From the NCBI RefSeq assembly GCF_001412085.1, contig NZ_LKEV01000005.1:1-64000 (forward strand): 64,000 bases of DNA, in the 5' to 3' direction. Position numbers and translations under genes: made by a program. Origin of the DNA: Corynebacterium lowii (GTDB taxonomy: Bacteria > Actinomycetota > Actinomycetes > Mycobacteriales > Mycobacteriaceae). A model generated the notes under the pieces. That model saw only the letters and a list, made by a program, of their open reading frames with translations, ran no database searches and had not been told where the DNA came from. Below are positions 36,730 through 45,808 of this stretch, in pieces; within the stretch, counting starts at the first letter, position 1; each line of letters begins with the position of its first letter.

Positions 36730-37392
36730 TTATCTTAGCGCGAGGATGGATTCCAGCGCCGCAGCACTCACGCTCACCTCGTCTCGCCCCACCCTGAGCA
36801 GGGCCATGCCCGGGTAGGGCGGGGGCAGGACCTCCACCCGCGCGCCGGGCAGCACCCCGTGGTCGCTCAGGTAGCGCAGCAGGGCGGGGTCGCGGTCGCG
36901 TACCCGCTCCACCACCGCGCTGGCCCCCGGCGGAACCGAGGACAGCGCCACCGCCCCCGGCTCGTCCACGTGGCCGTCCACGCCGGGGATGGGATCGCCG
37001 TGCGGGTCCCGCTGCGGATACCCCAGGGCGGCGTCGATACGCTCCACGAAGGTATCCGAGACGGCGTGCTCCAGCACCTCGGCCTCGTCGTGCACCTCGT
37101 CGAGGCGGTATCCCAGGTACTGCACCAGGAAGGACTCGATGAGGCGGTGGCGGCGCACCAACTGCACGGCCAGGCGGTGCCCCTGCTCGGTGAGCGTGAC
37201 GTCCCCGTAGGGAGCGTGATCCACCAGGTCCGCGGCGACCAGCCTCTTGATGGCCTCCGACGCCGTGGATCGGCGCTGCCCCAGGGCCGCAGCGAGGTCG
37301 GAAAGGCTGGCTGCGCCGCCGTCCCACTCCTGGCGATCATAAATCTTTTTCAGGTAGTCCTGGGAGCGTTCCGGCAGGTCCGTGATGTGCAT
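36730..37392 (-). CDS. mntR: DtxR-family metalloregulator, probable MntR
   Basis: The 220-residue protein has a DtxR-type winged helix (DYLKKIYDRQEWDGGAASLSDLAAALGQRRSTASEAIKRLVAADLVDHAPYGDVTLTEQGHRLAVQLVRRHRLIESFLVQYLGY), the dimerisation and metal domain (EVHDEAEVLEHAVSDTFVERIDAALGYPQRDPHGDPIP), and a C-terminal SH3-like FeoA domain. The sequence MHITDLPERSQDYLKKIYD resembles corynebacterial MntR rather than DtxR. The MntR-type operator at 31840 in front of mntH supports a manganese role. A start at 37401 is also possible. Confidence 0.85.
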   Translation of the reverse strand: MHITDLPERSQDYLKKIYDRQEWDGGAASLSDLAAALGQRRSTASEAIKRLVAADLVDHAPYGDVTLTEQGHRLAVQLVRRHRLIESFLVQYLGYRLDEVHDEAEVLEHAVSDTFVERIDAALGYPQRDPHGDPIPGVDGHVDEPGAVALSSVPPGASAVVERVRDRDPALLRYLSDHGVLPGARVEVLPPPYPGMALLRVGRDEVSVSAAALESILALR

Positions 37393-37470
37393 GGGCACCA
37401 TTGTAAGCAGCGCCCCGCCCAGCCTCGACGCCGCACTTGCCAGGTTCCGCGCCGGGCGAAATAATTTCCT

Positions 37471-37846
37471 TATGGATATATTTCCTCTAAAAACTTATTG
37501 CGCTGACCACCTGCCTCGCGGCCCTCCTTCACGGGATCGCGGCCCCTGCCCAGGCCGCACCGCTCTTCGCCTCCGACGACCCCTTCTACTTTCCGCCGCC
37601 CTGGGTGTGAACTCTACGAGCTACCCATCGCCCACCTCGCCCTCCTGGCCGGGGCCCGGGTGACCATGACGGACTACGTGGGGCTCGGCACCCCGGGGCA
37701 CACACCTACGTGCACCACCGGGAGGAGGCCGCCGCCTCCTCGACGCCTCAGCCGACCCATGCTCCCCCATCGACCTGTGGGGGCACGCCCAGGGCGGCGG
37801 GGCCACCGCCACCGCGGTGGAGAACACCGCCTCCCTGGCGGGGAGC
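37471..37846 (+). pseudogene. secretory LIP-family lipase, truncated and frameshifted
   Basis: A signal peptide (LTTCLAALLHGIAAPAQAAPLFASDDPFYFPPPW) is followed in other frames by the LIP-lipase core: LPIAHLALLAGARVTMTDYVGLGTPG (37623-37690) and PCSPIDLWGHAQGGGATATAVENTASL (37770-37835, nucleophile motif GHAQGGG). The gene ends abruptly near 37846, where unrelated sequence begins. Less than half of the usual gene of about 1.2 kb is left. Confidence 0.65.
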
Positions 37847-38532
37847 TCGCGTGGACCTCGGAGGGGTGGGCCAAGGAAGGGAACTTCCGCTCCCCCGCCG
37901 TGATCCTCAGCGACGCCTCCGGTAAGGAGATCAGGCGCCTCTCCGTGCCCTCCTACCACGCCCCCGACTCCGAGGGCACACGCGGCGTGCGGCACAACAA
38001 GGCCAACGAGGGGCTGGCGGTCCTCGGGGAGGACGCGCTCGTCACGGCCAACGAGGGCACCCTTGTGCAGGACGGCCCCATGAACTCAGAGGAACGCGGA
38101 ATGCGGGTTCGCCTCACCCACTACGCCCTGGACACCGGCCAGCCGCTCGCGGAGTATCCCCTGGAGGTCGGCGCGCTCTACCCCGGCGCCCGCGACCGGG
38201 GCGTCTCCGAGATCATCGCGGGCGAGGACGGCAGCCTCTACGTCATAGAGCGCGGCTACGTGCCGGGGCGAGGGAATCGCGGCGAGATCTACCGGGTCAC
38301 GCTGGACGGCGCCACGAACGTGCTGGGCAAGGAGGCCCTCGACGGCTCCGAGACGCCCGCGCGCAAGGAATTGGTGTTCGACTTCGCATCCCTGCCCGAG
38401 CACCCGGACAATATTGAGGCCCTGGCCTGGGCACCCCGGCTTGCCGACGGCCGCGCGCAGCTCCTGGTCGCCTCCGACGACAACTTCAGCGATAAGCAGC
38501 GGACCCTGCTCCACCGGATCGCGCTGGGGTAA
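37847..38532 (+). pseudogene. phytase-like/esterase-like secreted protein, 5'-truncated
   Basis: An uninterrupted frame of 225 residues matches the C-terminal two thirds of phytase-like domain proteins: AWTSEGWAKEGNFRSPAVILSDASGKEIRRLSVPSYH, HNKANEGLAVLGEDALVTANEGTLVQDGP, RDRGVSEIIAGEDGSLYVIERGYVPGRGNRGEIYRV, FASLPEHPDNIEALAWAPRLADGRAQLLVASDDNF. There is no start or signal peptide of its own. The 5' part was lost where it is fused to the lipase remnant. Confidence 0.7.
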
Positions 38533-38589
38533 CGGCCTCGTGGGGGTTCATCGGGGGTGGGGGCGTGCCCTGCACATAAGGGAAGGCCC

Positions 38590-38627
38590 CCTGCGGCGGT
38601 TATCCACCAACCACAGGGGGCCTCTCA
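38590..38627 (-). terminator. hairpin downstream of the surface protein gene
   Basis: AGGCCCCCTG and CAGGGGGCCT (10-bp arms, with an inner GGTT/AACC pairing) lie about 50 bp past the stop of the minus-strand surface protein gene and before the plus-strand pseudogene end. It probably terminates transcription from one or both sides. Confidence 0.6.
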
Positions 38628-38676
38628 CCCATCCAGCCCTAGGCACCGCTTTAAGCGCCCGGCCACTGTCACTGCC

Positions 38677-41600
38677 CTAGATCCGAGAGGGCATACCCTC
38701 CTCAAACACCAAGGAACCAGACGGAATCGCCTTAATCGAGCGACGCGGCGTCTTCGGAGCCACGGCCTTACCCACCTCAGGCGCACCCTCGGTAACCACC
38801 GTGACGTTCTTATCCTTCTTCGCCGCCTTCACCTCCTGCGACGGGGCCGGCTTCAACACATCCTGCGCCGACACCGTCTGCGCCTCATCATTGATGTCAT
38901 GGTGCACAGCCACCACCTCACCATCAGCATTCAACAACGTCTCAAAAGCAACCTGCTTCAAGCAACCACCATCAACCACCGTCACCGGCACGTTGACCTG
39001 ACCATCAGCAACCTGCGGCACAAACGTCACCTTCGCCGTCGCACCCGTGGACTCACCAGAATCCTTGCACATCAACTCAGCAAACAACTCATACTTCTTA
39101 CCCACAACCAGGTTGCTGAAGCTCACCGTATCGACCACCGTCGCACCAGCCACCAAGGCACCATGATCCTCAATCGCAGCATCCGTCGTGATCACCGGCT
39201 TCGCGGGCTTCTCGGTCGGCTTCGCGGGCTTCTCGGTCGGCTTCGCGGGCTTCTCGGTCGGCTTCGCGGGCTTCTCGGTCGGCTTCGCGGGCTTCTCGGT
39301 CGGCTTCGCGGGCTTCTCGGTCGGCTCGCCCGGCTCAGCAGCAGGCTCAGGCTCCTCGCCCGGCTTCGGGGTCACCGCATGCGCAGGATCCACATCCGAA
39401 TCCACCGACTCACCCGGCTTGTGCTCCTTGCCATCAACATCCGTCCACGCAACCTCCTTGCCATTCTCATCCACCGGAACACCCGTTGCCTTCGCCTCAT
39501 CAGCATGCAACGTCCCAGCCTCCGGAGCCTTGATCTTCGCAGTGAAGTTCACCGACTCACCAACCTTGATGTCCTGCTTGGCAGGAGTAATCTCACCAAG
39601 CTCGATACCCGCAGTATCCGCATCCGTCAGCTCATCAGCAACAGAGACATCCTTCAGATCCAGACCACCAGTGTTGGTCACCACAAAGGTCACCGTCAGC
39701 TCCTGATCCGCATCCTTCGCCTCAAACGCCTTCGACGCATCCTGCGCATCCACCACACCATCAGCACCAGGGGAATCCTGCGGCTTCTCGGAACCGGTGA
39801 ACTCCTCAGTACCGATGTACTTCTTCAGCTCAAGCTTCGCAGTACCCGGCTTCTCCTCAGAGTTCACGGTCTGAGCAGCGTCGTTGATGTCCTTGTGCTC
39901 CGCGATCGCGTTCGGCGACGACACATCCGGGGTCTCATTGCCCTTAGCGTCGACAACCTTCGAGGTCAGCTCCTCGAACGCCACCGCAGACGACACATCC
40001 TTGGCATTCGCATTAAACGAGATGTCCACGTCCACGGAACCATCCACAGACTCCGCATCCGAGGCCGGCGTGGTAAACGTCTTCTCACCAGAACCAATCA
40101 CACGATCCTGATCATCCTTGTCGCGCATTTCAGCCTTCAGCGTGTACTCCACACCCGGCTTCAGACCCTTATACGACACCGTATCGACAACCTTGCCGCC
40201 CGGGGCGATCTCCATCGTCTTCGGATCCACCGACGTACTAATAGACGGCTCCAAATCAGACGGCTCCGCAGGCTCAGCAGTCACCGACGCCGTCGGCTCC
40301 TGCGTCTCCACAGGCGCCTGGGAGGAAGGCTCCGGCACCGGCTTCTCAGACGACGGCATCGACTCATCAGAAGACTCATCTTCCGGGTTGACCTGATCCT
40401 TGTCGTCCTGACTGGAAGGAGACACCCCCTCCTGCGGGCGCTTCGGCTTCGGCAACACCTTAGAAGCATCCTCAGAGGTCACCGTCTGAGCCGCATCCTC
40501 GATGTCCTTATGCTCCGCGATCACATCATCCGCAGAACCCTCCGGCAGATCCGCAGCCTTATTCTCCTGCGCCTCCTTATCCGAAGACTTCAGCGTCTCA
40601 AACGCCACCGCAGCCTCAACCGGCTCGGCCACAGAATCATCCACCGTAATCGGCACGACCACAGAACCATTACCCGACTCATCCGCCGTGAAGTCCTTCG
40701 AACCAGAACCCAGCACCTTCGACTCGTTGGCCTTATCCACCAACTGCGCCTCCAGGGTGTACTGCTTACCCGGCACCAAATCCTCATACGTCACCGTGTC
40801 GTTGACCGTGGCACCCGCAACCACCTGGGTGGCACCCTCAGCGAACTCCGCCTGCGTCTTCACCACCGGCTTACGCGGCTCAGAGGTCTTCGCGTGCGCG
40901 GGATCCTCATTCGACTCCACCGGAGTACCCGGCTGCTGACGCTCACCGTCACCATTGACCCACGGAATCTCCTTACCGGTCTCATCCACCGGAGTACCCG
41001 CAGCCTTGGCCTTATCACCATGGAACTTACCCGCAGCAGGCGCCGTCAACGTCGCCGTGAAGTACTTCGTCTCACCCTCAGCGATGTCCTGGGACTCCGG
41101 GGAAATAGCCGACAACTCAGAAGACTCAAAACCCTCACCAGTGATCAGCTCATCAGTGACCTTCACACCCTTCAGGTTCAGCTTCCCGGTGTTCTTCACC
41201 GCAAACGTGACCGTCAGCTCCTGACCCTTCTTCGCAACATAAGCAGTGTCCTTATCCTGCGCATCAATCACACCAGGGCTACCGGCACCCTCAGCCTGAG
41301 GCACTTCCTGGCCCTCAAACTTCTGATCACCGATATACTTCTTCAGCTCGATAGCCGCCTGCTGATCCTCAGCAGAGGTCACCGTCTGAGCCGCATCCTC
41401 GATGTCCTTATGCTCCGCGATCACATCATCCGCAGAACCCTCCGGCAGATCCGCAGCCTTATTCTCCTGCGCCTCCTTATCCGAAGACTTCAGCGTCTCA
41501 AACGCCACCGCAGCCTCAACCGGCTCGGCCACAGAATCATCCACCGTAATCGGCACGACCACAGAACCATTACCCGACTCATCCGCCGTGAAGTCCTTCG

Positions 41601-42798
41601 AACCAGAACCCAGCACCTTCGACTCGTTGGCCTTATCCACCAACTGCGCCTCCAGGGTGTACTGCTTACCCGGCACCAAATCCTCATACGTCACCGTGTC
41701 GTTGACCGTGGCACCCGCAACCACCTGGGTGGCACCCTCAGCGAACTCCGCCTGCGTCTTCACCACCGGCTTACGCGGCTCAGGAACGCCAGGTTGATCG
41801 ATGGGGATGACACGCTGAGGCGAAATGGATTCATCTGCCTTATAACCATAGGGATCCCTTACTACAATATAAGAGCCCTCTGGCGCCTGTACCTCTTTCC
41901 ACTCGTTATATTTTTCCCGAGCAGGACCGACGAGATTTTTGTATTTAGGATTTTTCTCGAGCTGCTCAGACTGATTTCCCACCGCTAGCCGAAGCGTCAT
42001 TCCAGCTAAAAGCATATCTTTATTTGATTTATTTTTCATTGCTTCACGTGCAAACTTAATAGCCTGCACAGCAACATTAATATGCTCCTGCTTGAGAGTT
42101 TCTTTCGGACGAGGATTGACTTTTGGGAGGTGCGCATGGGGATTTTCAGCACCATCAATCCTCCGATAAACGCTCTCTATTTTTCTCGGCGCCTCGTACT
42201 TTGTGGCTCGAGAAAAATATTCTCCTGGATTTTTATTTACATCAAATTGAAGTTGACTCCATTCATCAGCTCGACCAAAAACCCTAGGATCCACAGATCC
42301 ATCTTTCCGGAAAATTAAATTTCGAGCACGCTTTTCCCCAGTCTCAATGCCGGCAACTTTCTGCTTGTGAGAATGGAAACTAAGACGATACGGATCGATG
42401 CAGAATACAACATCGCCATCCTCAAGCCTTCCCCATCCGGCAAGGATAGAGGAATCGGATCGAAGTGCTGGGTCAGTTTTTTGCCGTTCTTCATAATCGG
42501 CGCGGTAATAAGGAAATGTGCCAAAATGATTGGCGATTAAGGTTTCACCTCCTGAATGACCAACTTTTGTTTCATTTTTAGGTATGAAGGAGGTAAGTTC
42601 AGAATCTTTATCTGGCGACCAGTTCTTTACTTCCTCGCCTAGACCACGCTCCTCTGGGGAGGATTTCCACTCCCTATAGATACGGTCCATACTCTCTTCT
42701 GCTTGAGACATGAAACCCTCGTCGGCAACAGCGGGAAACGAGGAAAAAGCAACAATGAAAGAAGAAAATATGGCAACTATACGTTTGATGTTGTCCAC
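38677..42798 (-). CDS. VaFE-repeat surface protein with thioester-like N-terminal domain
   Basis: The 1373-residue secreted protein starts at GTG 42798 (GAAGGG upstream) with signal peptide VDNIKRIVAIFSSFIVAFSSFPAVA. An N-terminal domain (about 26-335) contains VVFCIDPYRL, like the Cys motif of thioester adhesin domains; the expected TQ partner is not obvious. Then T-Q ester (VaFE) domains at about 339-475, 638-775, 852-976 and 1200-1310 (AGATVNDTV...VAFETL...AEHKDIEDAAQTV) alternate with LKKYIG-type domains, a D/E/S/P linker, and six TEKPAKP repeats (about 1157-1200). The C-terminus (RRSIKAIPSGSLVFEEGMPSRI) has no LPxTG motif or membrane helix. Such proteins are host-binding fibres. Lower GC than the neighbouring core genes hints at transfer. 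Confidence 0.85.
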   Translation of the reverse strand: MDNIKRIVAIFSSFIVAFSSFPAVADEGFMSQAEESMDRIYREWKSSPEERGLGEEVKNWSPDKDSELTSFIPKNETKVGHSGGETLIANHFGTFPYYRADYEERQKTDPALRSDSSILAGWGRLEDGDVVFCIDPYRLSFHSHKQKVAGIETGEKRARNLIFRKDGSVDPRVFGRADEWSQLQFDVNKNPGEYFSRATKYEAPRKIESVYRRIDGAENPHAHLPKVNPRPKETLKQEHINVAVQAIKFAREAMKNKSNKDMLLAGMTLRLAVGNQSEQLEKNPKYKNLVGPAREKYNEWKEVQAPEGSYIVVRDPYGYKADESISPQRVIPIDQPGVPEPRKPVVKTQAEFAEGATQVVAGATVNDTVTYEDLVPGKQYTLEAQLVDKANESKVLGSGSKDFTADESGNGSVVVPITVDDSVAEPVEAAVAFETLKSSDKEAQENKAADLPEGSADDVIAEHKDIEDAAQTVTSAEDQQAAIELKKYIGDQKFEGQEVPQAEGAGSPGVIDAQDKDTAYVAKKGQELTVTFAVKNTGKLNLKGVKVTDELITGEGFESSELSAISPESQDIAEGETKYFTATLTAPAAGKFHGDKAKAAGTPVDETGKEIPWVNGDGERQQPGTPVESNEDPAHAKTSEPRKPVVKTQAEFAEGATQVVAGATVNDTVTYEDLVPGKQYTLEAQLVDKANESKVLGSGSKDFTADESGNGSVVVPITVDDSVAEPVEAAVAFETLKSSDKEAQENKAADLPEGSADDVIAEHKDIEDAAQTVTSEDASKVLPKPKRPQEGVSPSSQDDKDQVNPEDESSDESMPSSEKPVPEPSSQAPVETQEPTASVTAEPAEPSDLEPSISTSVDPKTMEIAPGGKVVDTVSYKGLKPGVEYTLKAEMRDKDDQDRVIGSGEKTFTTPASDAESVDGSVDVDISFNANAKDVSSAVAFEELTSKVVDAKGNETPDVSSPNAIAEHKDINDAAQTVNSEEKPGTAKLELKKYIGTEEFTGSEKPQDSPGADGVVDAQDASKAFEAKDADQELTVTFVVTNTGGLDLKDVSVADELTDADTAGIELGEITPAKQDIKVGESVNFTAKIKAPEAGTLHADEAKATGVPVDENGKEVAWTDVDGKEHKPGESVDSDVDPAHAVTPKPGEEPEPAAEPGEPTEKPAKPTEKPAKPTEKPAKPTEKPAKPTEKPAKPTEKPAKPVITTDAAIEDHGALVAGATVVDTVSFSNLVVGKKYELFAELMCKDSGESTGATAKVTFVPQVADGQVNVPVTVVDGGCLKQVAFETLLNADGEVVAVHHDINDEAQTVSAQDVLKPAPSQEVKAAKKDKNVTVVTEGAPEVGKAVAPKTPRRSIKAIPSGSLVFEEGMPSRI
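39196..39325 (-). repeat. 21-bp tandem repeat, six copies (TEKPAKP)
   Basis: Six near-identical 21-bp units in the surface protein gene encode the heptad T-E-K-P-A-K-P. It forms a proline/lysine-rich stalk before the last VaFE domain. Copy number probably varies between strains by slippage. Confidence 0.95.
40474..40883 (-). repeat. 410-bp perfect direct repeat, copy 1
   Basis: This segment is identical base for base to 41374-41783, exactly 900 bp away. It encodes one complete VaFE domain. Perfect identity implies recent duplication or ongoing gene conversion. Confidence 0.97.
41374..41783 (-). repeat. 410-bp perfect direct repeat, copy 2
   Basis: This is the second copy of the 410-bp VaFE-domain repeat. 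Identity breaks at 41784, where copy 1 continues into the next domain and this copy joins the N-terminal domain linker. Confidence 0.97.
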
Positions 42799-42885
42799 AT
42801 AAGGCCCTTCGTACGCGTACATGACTTCACAAATCCCCGTTATGGTAACACATAAGCGGCCCTTTTGAGAGTTCAAATTTTTGAG

Positions 42886-43349
42886 ATATTTCTCACATAT
42901 TCCGATGAGAAAGCCGTTGATAGCCCCGCTCAGCTTATTCGAGGTAGTACGACGGCCCACGTAGGCCATGATGTCCGCACAGCGTTTCTGCAGGGCCCGA
43001 CCCAGCTTTCGTCGCTCGGACAACTCGGTAGGAACATCGCAAGTGATGGCTTTGCTCATCACCTGTGTGCGGTGTCCGATCTTGCGAAGGAATAGGCAGC
43101 AACCATGTAATGCACACACTCGAGGTCACCTCGACTGGGGGCATGAGCTTCAGTCTTGAACAACTCCGCGAGACGCTCTTCTTGGGTGTCGGTGAGCAGG
43201 TTCGATCCGGTCCGCAACCTCCGGAGTACCCTGTAGAAACCATCATTCCACCGCCCTGATGTGCGTGTGGAGTGCTCTAAGGTTTTAGGTCCAAGTGACT
43301 TAAGTGTTGTCCATTGATCCCCTGCCTCTAGGTAGAAAGAATGGACCAA
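42886..43349 (-). pseudogene. ISL3-family transposase C-terminal remnant
   Basis: Two frames give pieces of an ISL3-type transposase: NLLTDTQEERLAELFKTEAHAPSRGDLECVHYMVAAYSFA (43080-43205) and ELSERRKLGRALQKRCADIMAYVGRRTTSNKLSGAINGFLIG (42890-43030), the latter matching the conserved TSNGPTEAINGRLE region. The N-terminal two thirds and the ends are missing. It lies in the upstream region of the surface protein gene. Confidence 0.75.
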
Positions 43350-43440
43350 TGGTAAAGAAGGTCAGCACACACACTCCCGAACAGACTACTCGCAAGCTTG
43401 ATGAAACCCGGGAGCTGTAAAGAATCGCGATCAACAACAG
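43350..43440 (+). pseudogene. IS3-type OrfA N-terminal scrap
   Basis: Starting at about 43350, the frame MVKKVSTHTPEQTTRKLDETREL resembles the first residues of IS3-family OrfA helix-turn-helix proteins, then hits a stop. It is one more broken IS copy next to the larger remnant at 43560. Confidence 0.4.
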
Positions 43441-43559
43441 CTTAGATCCTCACAGAGCTAGGTATCAGTCACACCACTGGTCTGGGCTGGGTTAGATAGA
43501 CCATGCGGTTTGATCGTGTCTTCTGTGACAGCCCCTGTTGGGCGGGAAGACTGGTAATC

Positions 43560-44720
43560 ATGAAGAAGCTTTCGAAGCACACCCTGAGCAGATTGCGGCC
43601 ACACTCGACACAGCCCGGTCTATGAAGCCCTCGGGTAAGTACCGTGGCCGAAGTCTGCCGTGACCTCGGCGTCAGCGAGGCAACCTACCATCGCTGGGTC
43701 AAGCAGTACCACGACATGCCCTGCAGCCGAGCCCACCGCATTTAAAAAGCCGCAGGAAGAAAACACCAAGCTCAAGCACCTACTCGGGGAAACCGAGTGG
43801 GAAAAAGTGCTACTAAAAGAGCCCACGGAGGGAAAATCTGACCCCGGCACGCAGATATGAAACCATCGATTACGCTCTACCGGTGGGTTATTCCACGCGC
43901 TTTGCCTGCCGCGTCATCGGGGTATCCAAAGCGGCGTACTACAACACCGGCAAACGCCACCAGGAGCCTGGCGTGGATAAATACCCCGCTCTGCGCAGTT
44001 GGCTCGTCACCTTCGCTGGTGAGCACCGACGCTGGGACTCTCGCCGCGCTTGGGTAAAAGCCAGACCAGCCGGCCTTGACCTGTGGCCGTGATGTGGTGC
44101 GCCGCCTGTGGCCCCAGCAGGGTGTGCGGGTCTTGCCTCGCAAAGCTCCTAAGCGACGGTGCTTGCCTGTGCCAACACCCCGCACGCAGCCAGCTGTGTG
44201 TCCAGGGGAAGTGTGGGGTGTTGGACTTCCAGTTTGATAGCAGCGACCAGGGCAAAGCCTTTCACGATCTGCAACGTGATCGACGAGTTCACCGGTGAGC
44301 ATGGTGGTTTTTCAGGTCACTCGGTTAATTACCGCTACTGCGGTGAGTGACCTGCTGGAGAATTTTAGCCGCTGCGCGCGGCGGCAGGCCGGGGGTGTTG
44401 CGTATGGATAACGACCCGGAGTTCATCCAGCTATGAGCTGACTTGATGACAGCCAAGCACGACACTGTTGAAGCGTTCATCCCACTGGGAATGCCCTGGC
44501 ATAACGGGTTTGTGGAGTCCTTCTACAACCGGCTACGTGGACGAGCTGTGAGAAGACGAGATGTTCGACGACCCTGCCCATGCGTCGTGTTGCCTGCGAC
44601 CGTGTTCAAAGCGCTATGATACCCATCATCCTCATTTAAGCCTAGGGTTTATCCCGCCGACTGAGTACACCAACCAATGCCACCAAACCCAGGAAGGCAC
44701 TCAAACCGCACGGCTCTAAA
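43560..44720 (+). pseudogene. degenerate IS3-family element, copy 1 (orfA and orfB remnants)
   Basis: OrfA pieces (LSKHTPEQIAATL, DLGVSEATYHRWVKQYHDM, LKHLLGETEWEKVLLKEPTEG) run from 43560 to about 43850. OrfB pieces follow in shifting frames: GYSTRFACRVIGVSKAAYY (43885), VIDEFTGEHGGFSGHSVNYR (44275), the DDE-type MDNDPEFIQL (44405) and FIPLGMPWHNGFVESFYNRLR (44475), ending near PPTEY and NQCHQTQEGTQTA at about 44705. Many stops and frameshifts show old decay. Confidence 0.8.
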
Positions 44721-44734
44721 AACTAACCCGGACC

Positions 44735-45725
44735 ACCACGCTAAACCGGCGGCAATCAACCTCTGGATCGACGAGCAAAAGCCAAGCTAGAGAACGACAG
44801 CGCCTTCATGAGGACAACTCCCACCTTGGAGCGCCTGCCAGGACAGGCCGATTGGGAGAAGACAGCGCGCAAAGAACTCTCAGAAGGAAACGTCTCAACC
44901 CAGCTCGCTGTCACCATGCCGTGTGGCATCTAGTCAGGCTAGGCTCCTGCCAAAGATCCGCTTGCCAGATTGTGGACCTGACACGCTTTGAGCATCAGCG
45001 TGCCAGAAACTGCGACAACACGCCGGATACATACGCGTCACAAAGCACATGGATCCATAAATTCACCAAGGATCACCGCCGATGGGGACACCGGCATACC
45101 CGGATGAACGCTTGTCCTGAAGAATGTGCAGTGTGCCGGGAAACGTTTCGTCGGATCTGGTGTGAACAAGCCCTACAGGTCCTGCACCGAAAAAAGCGCA
45201 CGCGAATCGCGGCACAGAATCATCGCGAGGTTCTCGCAGCCCAGTACCCAAGTCATGTGTAGGCGTTGGATGTCCAGCATGATTCCACCGGGCACTCCAA
45301 CCCTTAAGATATGCAACGTCATCGATGAGCATACCCACGAACACGTCGCTTTCGCTGCCGATAAACAGATCGATGCGGACTCGACGATAAAAATACTTGA
45401 CCTGGCCTGCATTGACCCTAGCGGGCCCCGCGGATGATCTGCATATGGATAATAAGCCTGAACTCACCGCTCACGCACTACACGAGTGGGCTGAGGAGGA
45501 TGAAACGTCCAGGCGCTCATTCCTCCGGGTAATCCCTGGCACAACGGGTTCGTTGAGTCGTTTCATACCCGGATGAGAGACGAGCTTTTCGAGGACAACA
45601 GTATAGAGAATCTTAAATCACGCCAGCACGCTCGTAACCCAGTCAGCACAGCTCTACAATAACTCCCATCCGCATTCTTACCTGGACCACCTCAGCCCAC
45701 GACAATATACGCAATAATGAAAACA
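44735..45725 (+). pseudogene. degenerate IS3-family element, copy 2
   Basis: An OrfA end (LERLPGQADWEKTARKELSEGN, 44828-44893) is followed by OrfB pieces: WIHKFTKDHRRWGHRHTRM (45050), VIDEHTHEHVAFAADKQIDADSTIKIL (45320), and near the C-terminus PPGNPWHNGFVESFHTRMRDELFEDNS (45515-45605) and NNSHPHSYLDHLSPRQYTQ (45660-45715). It differs in sequence from copy 1, so it is a different IS3-group element, also heavily broken. Confidence 0.75.
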
Positions 45726-45808
45726 AAAAAGCATGACCAAAACTTAAACCGACTACACCTAAAACTTAGACCACTCCAGGTCGAGGGTTCTGCATCCAAT
45801 ACAAAATC

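Noticed and set aside
39196..39325. Regular 21-bp repeats as a CRISPR array
   Set aside because: The units are directly tandem without unique spacers and encode an in-frame TEKPAKP stalk.
38557..41988. A 1143-codon open frame antisense to the surface protein gene
   Set aside because: Its product is a low-complexity R/H/L-rich string. The absence of stops follows from the codon usage and repeats of the real gene on the other strand, and it has no signal, domain or ribosome-binding site.
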